DNA of 7,090 bases from an uncultured Panacagrimonas sp. (GTDB taxonomy: Bacteria; Pseudomonadota; Gammaproteobacteria; Nevskiales; Nevskiaceae): positions 1-7,090 of the forward strand of contig CAMLNE010000228.1 in assembly GCA_946481265.1 (NCBI GenBank), written 5' to 3'. The notes below the pieces were generated by a model. The model did no database searches, was not told where the DNA came from, and saw nothing but the letters and a program-made list of their open reading frames with translations. Every line of letters starts with the position of its first letter. The first letter of the stretch is position 1. Positions 6,636 to 7,090 of this stretch are shown here, piece by piece. A program made the position numbers and the translations under genes.

Positions 6636-6641
6636 TAGAAT
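6636..6641 (+). promoter_or_regulatory. Candidate -10 box of the globin gene
   Basis: TAGAAT is a 5-of-6 match to TATAAT in an otherwise GC-rich stretch. It ends 11 bases before the globin ATG, so transcription would start about four or five bases before the start codon, giving an almost leaderless mRNA. No convincing -35 box lies 16-18 bases upstream. Confidence 0.4.
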
Positions 6642-6652
6642 CCTTCGCCATC

Positions 6653-7039
6653 ATGCCTAGTCCCGATCTCTGCACGGAAGAAGACATCGCCCGCCTGGTC
6701 CACGCCTTCTACGCCAAGGTGCGACAAGACGAAGCCTTGGGACCGATCTTCAACGCACACGTGGATGACTGGCCCCATCACCTGGCCAAGCTGGTGGATT
6801 TCTGGTCGGCGCTATTGCGCGGCACCGGCCGCTTCGACGGCGCACCGATGCCCAAGCACGTCGCGCTGCCCGACCTGAGCGCGGCACTGTTCGAGCGCTG
6901 GGTCGCGCTGTTCCGCGAGACCGCCGCCGAGCAGGACAACCAGGCCATGGCGCGCGAGGCCAGCGAACTCGCCGGGCGCATCGCGCAACGGCTCTGGGCC
7001 GGCTACCAGTTCCATCGCGGTGGGCAGCAGCTCGTCTAG
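6653..7039 (+). CDS. Group III truncated haemoglobin
   Basis: Predicted 128-residue haem protein of the 2-over-2 globin fold, group III, the class of Campylobacter jejuni Ctb. Such proteins bind oxygen and are linked to nitric oxide or peroxide chemistry and to low-oxygen physiology; the role here is not known. Visible markers are Phe19-Tyr20 (B9-B10), Phe33 (CD1), His43 (E7), the proximal His69 (F8) in MPKHVALP, and Trp83 (G8) in LFERWVALF. The segment FYAKVRQDEALGPIF closely resembles Ctb as recalled. Length is normal. ATG 6653 is chosen because homology begins directly after it; the frame is open 37 codons upstream, but those residues are unlike globins and contain the candidate -10 box. 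No Shine-Dalgarno sequence precedes the ATG. It lies about 290 bases beyond the dehydrogenase behind a hairpin, so it is likely a separate unit and not part of the pathway. Confidence 0.92.
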   Translation: MPSPDLCTEEDIARLVHAFYAKVRQDEALGPIFNAHVDDWPHHLAKLVDFWSALLRGTGRFDGAPMPKHVALPDLSAALFERWVALFRETAAEQDNQAMAREASELAGRIAQRLWAGYQFHRGGQQLV

Positions 7040-7090
7040 GGCCTGTTAACGCTATTTTGGTCGTTGCGGTGCCCCCGGATTTTCGGCCAG
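7039..7090. mobile_element. Possible insertion-sequence end (incomplete)
   Basis: Directly at the globin stop, GGGCCTGTTAAC (7039-7050) follows CTA, after which base composition drops for about 25 bases. The GGGCCTGTT-type beginning after a T-N-A triplet is reminiscent of the terminal repeats and target sites of IS5-superfamily elements. No transposase and no second end are in the window, so this is a tentative call. Confidence 0.25.

Noticed and set aside
6542..6652. N-terminal extension of the globin from an upstream ATG at 6542
   Set aside because: Thirty-seven Ser/Ala/Arg-rich residues unlike any globin, covering the candidate -10 box; family length is met from ATG 6653.
6433..6687. Small - strand open frame (84 codons) before the globin
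   Set aside because: No homology recognised, Pro/Arg-rich, overlaps the globin start and its promoter.

Overview
The window is a GC-rich (about two-thirds GC by eye) bacterial chromosomal segment with six complete protein genes: five on the + strand and one on the - strand. Gene families and base composition suggest a proteobacterium, perhaps a gammaproteobacterium of the Xanthomonadales/Nevskiales kind. That placement is inference and weak. No rRNA, tRNA, CRISPR array or complete mobile element was seen.

Layout. A type I Baeyer-Villiger flavin monooxygenase (52-1518) and an acyl-CoA dehydrogenase (1589-2770) lie 70 bases apart on the + strand and probably share a transcript. They run towards a - strand AraC-family regulator (2878-3876). 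The regulator is transcribed away from a cytochrome P450 (4019-5230), which is followed after 84 bases by a zinc-dependent alcohol dehydrogenase (5315-6361) and then a strong hairpin (6377-6403). After about 290 bases with no recognisable gene comes a group III truncated haemoglobin (6653-7039) that appears to have its own promoter. The last 50 bases may be the edge of an insertion sequence.

How the genes may work together. The P450 resembles P450cam (CYP101) from its N-terminal region to its last residues. Hydroxylation by the P450, oxidation of the alcohol to a ketone by the dehydrogenase, and oxygen insertion by the Baeyer-Villiger enzyme is the logic of bacterial camphor and terpenoid catabolism; the acyl-CoA dehydrogenase would act on the ring-opened acyl-CoA. 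Here the regulator is AraC-type, the P450 lacks the camphor-binding tyrosine, and no ferredoxin or ferredoxin reductase is present. The best reading is a cam-like pathway for a different, unidentified alicyclic or terpenoid substrate.

The most informative non-coding signal is a pair of direct repeats at 3901-3941, exactly 21 bases apart, between the regulator and the P450. This is the geometry expected of an AraC-family operator and makes the regulator-to-P450 link specific and testable.
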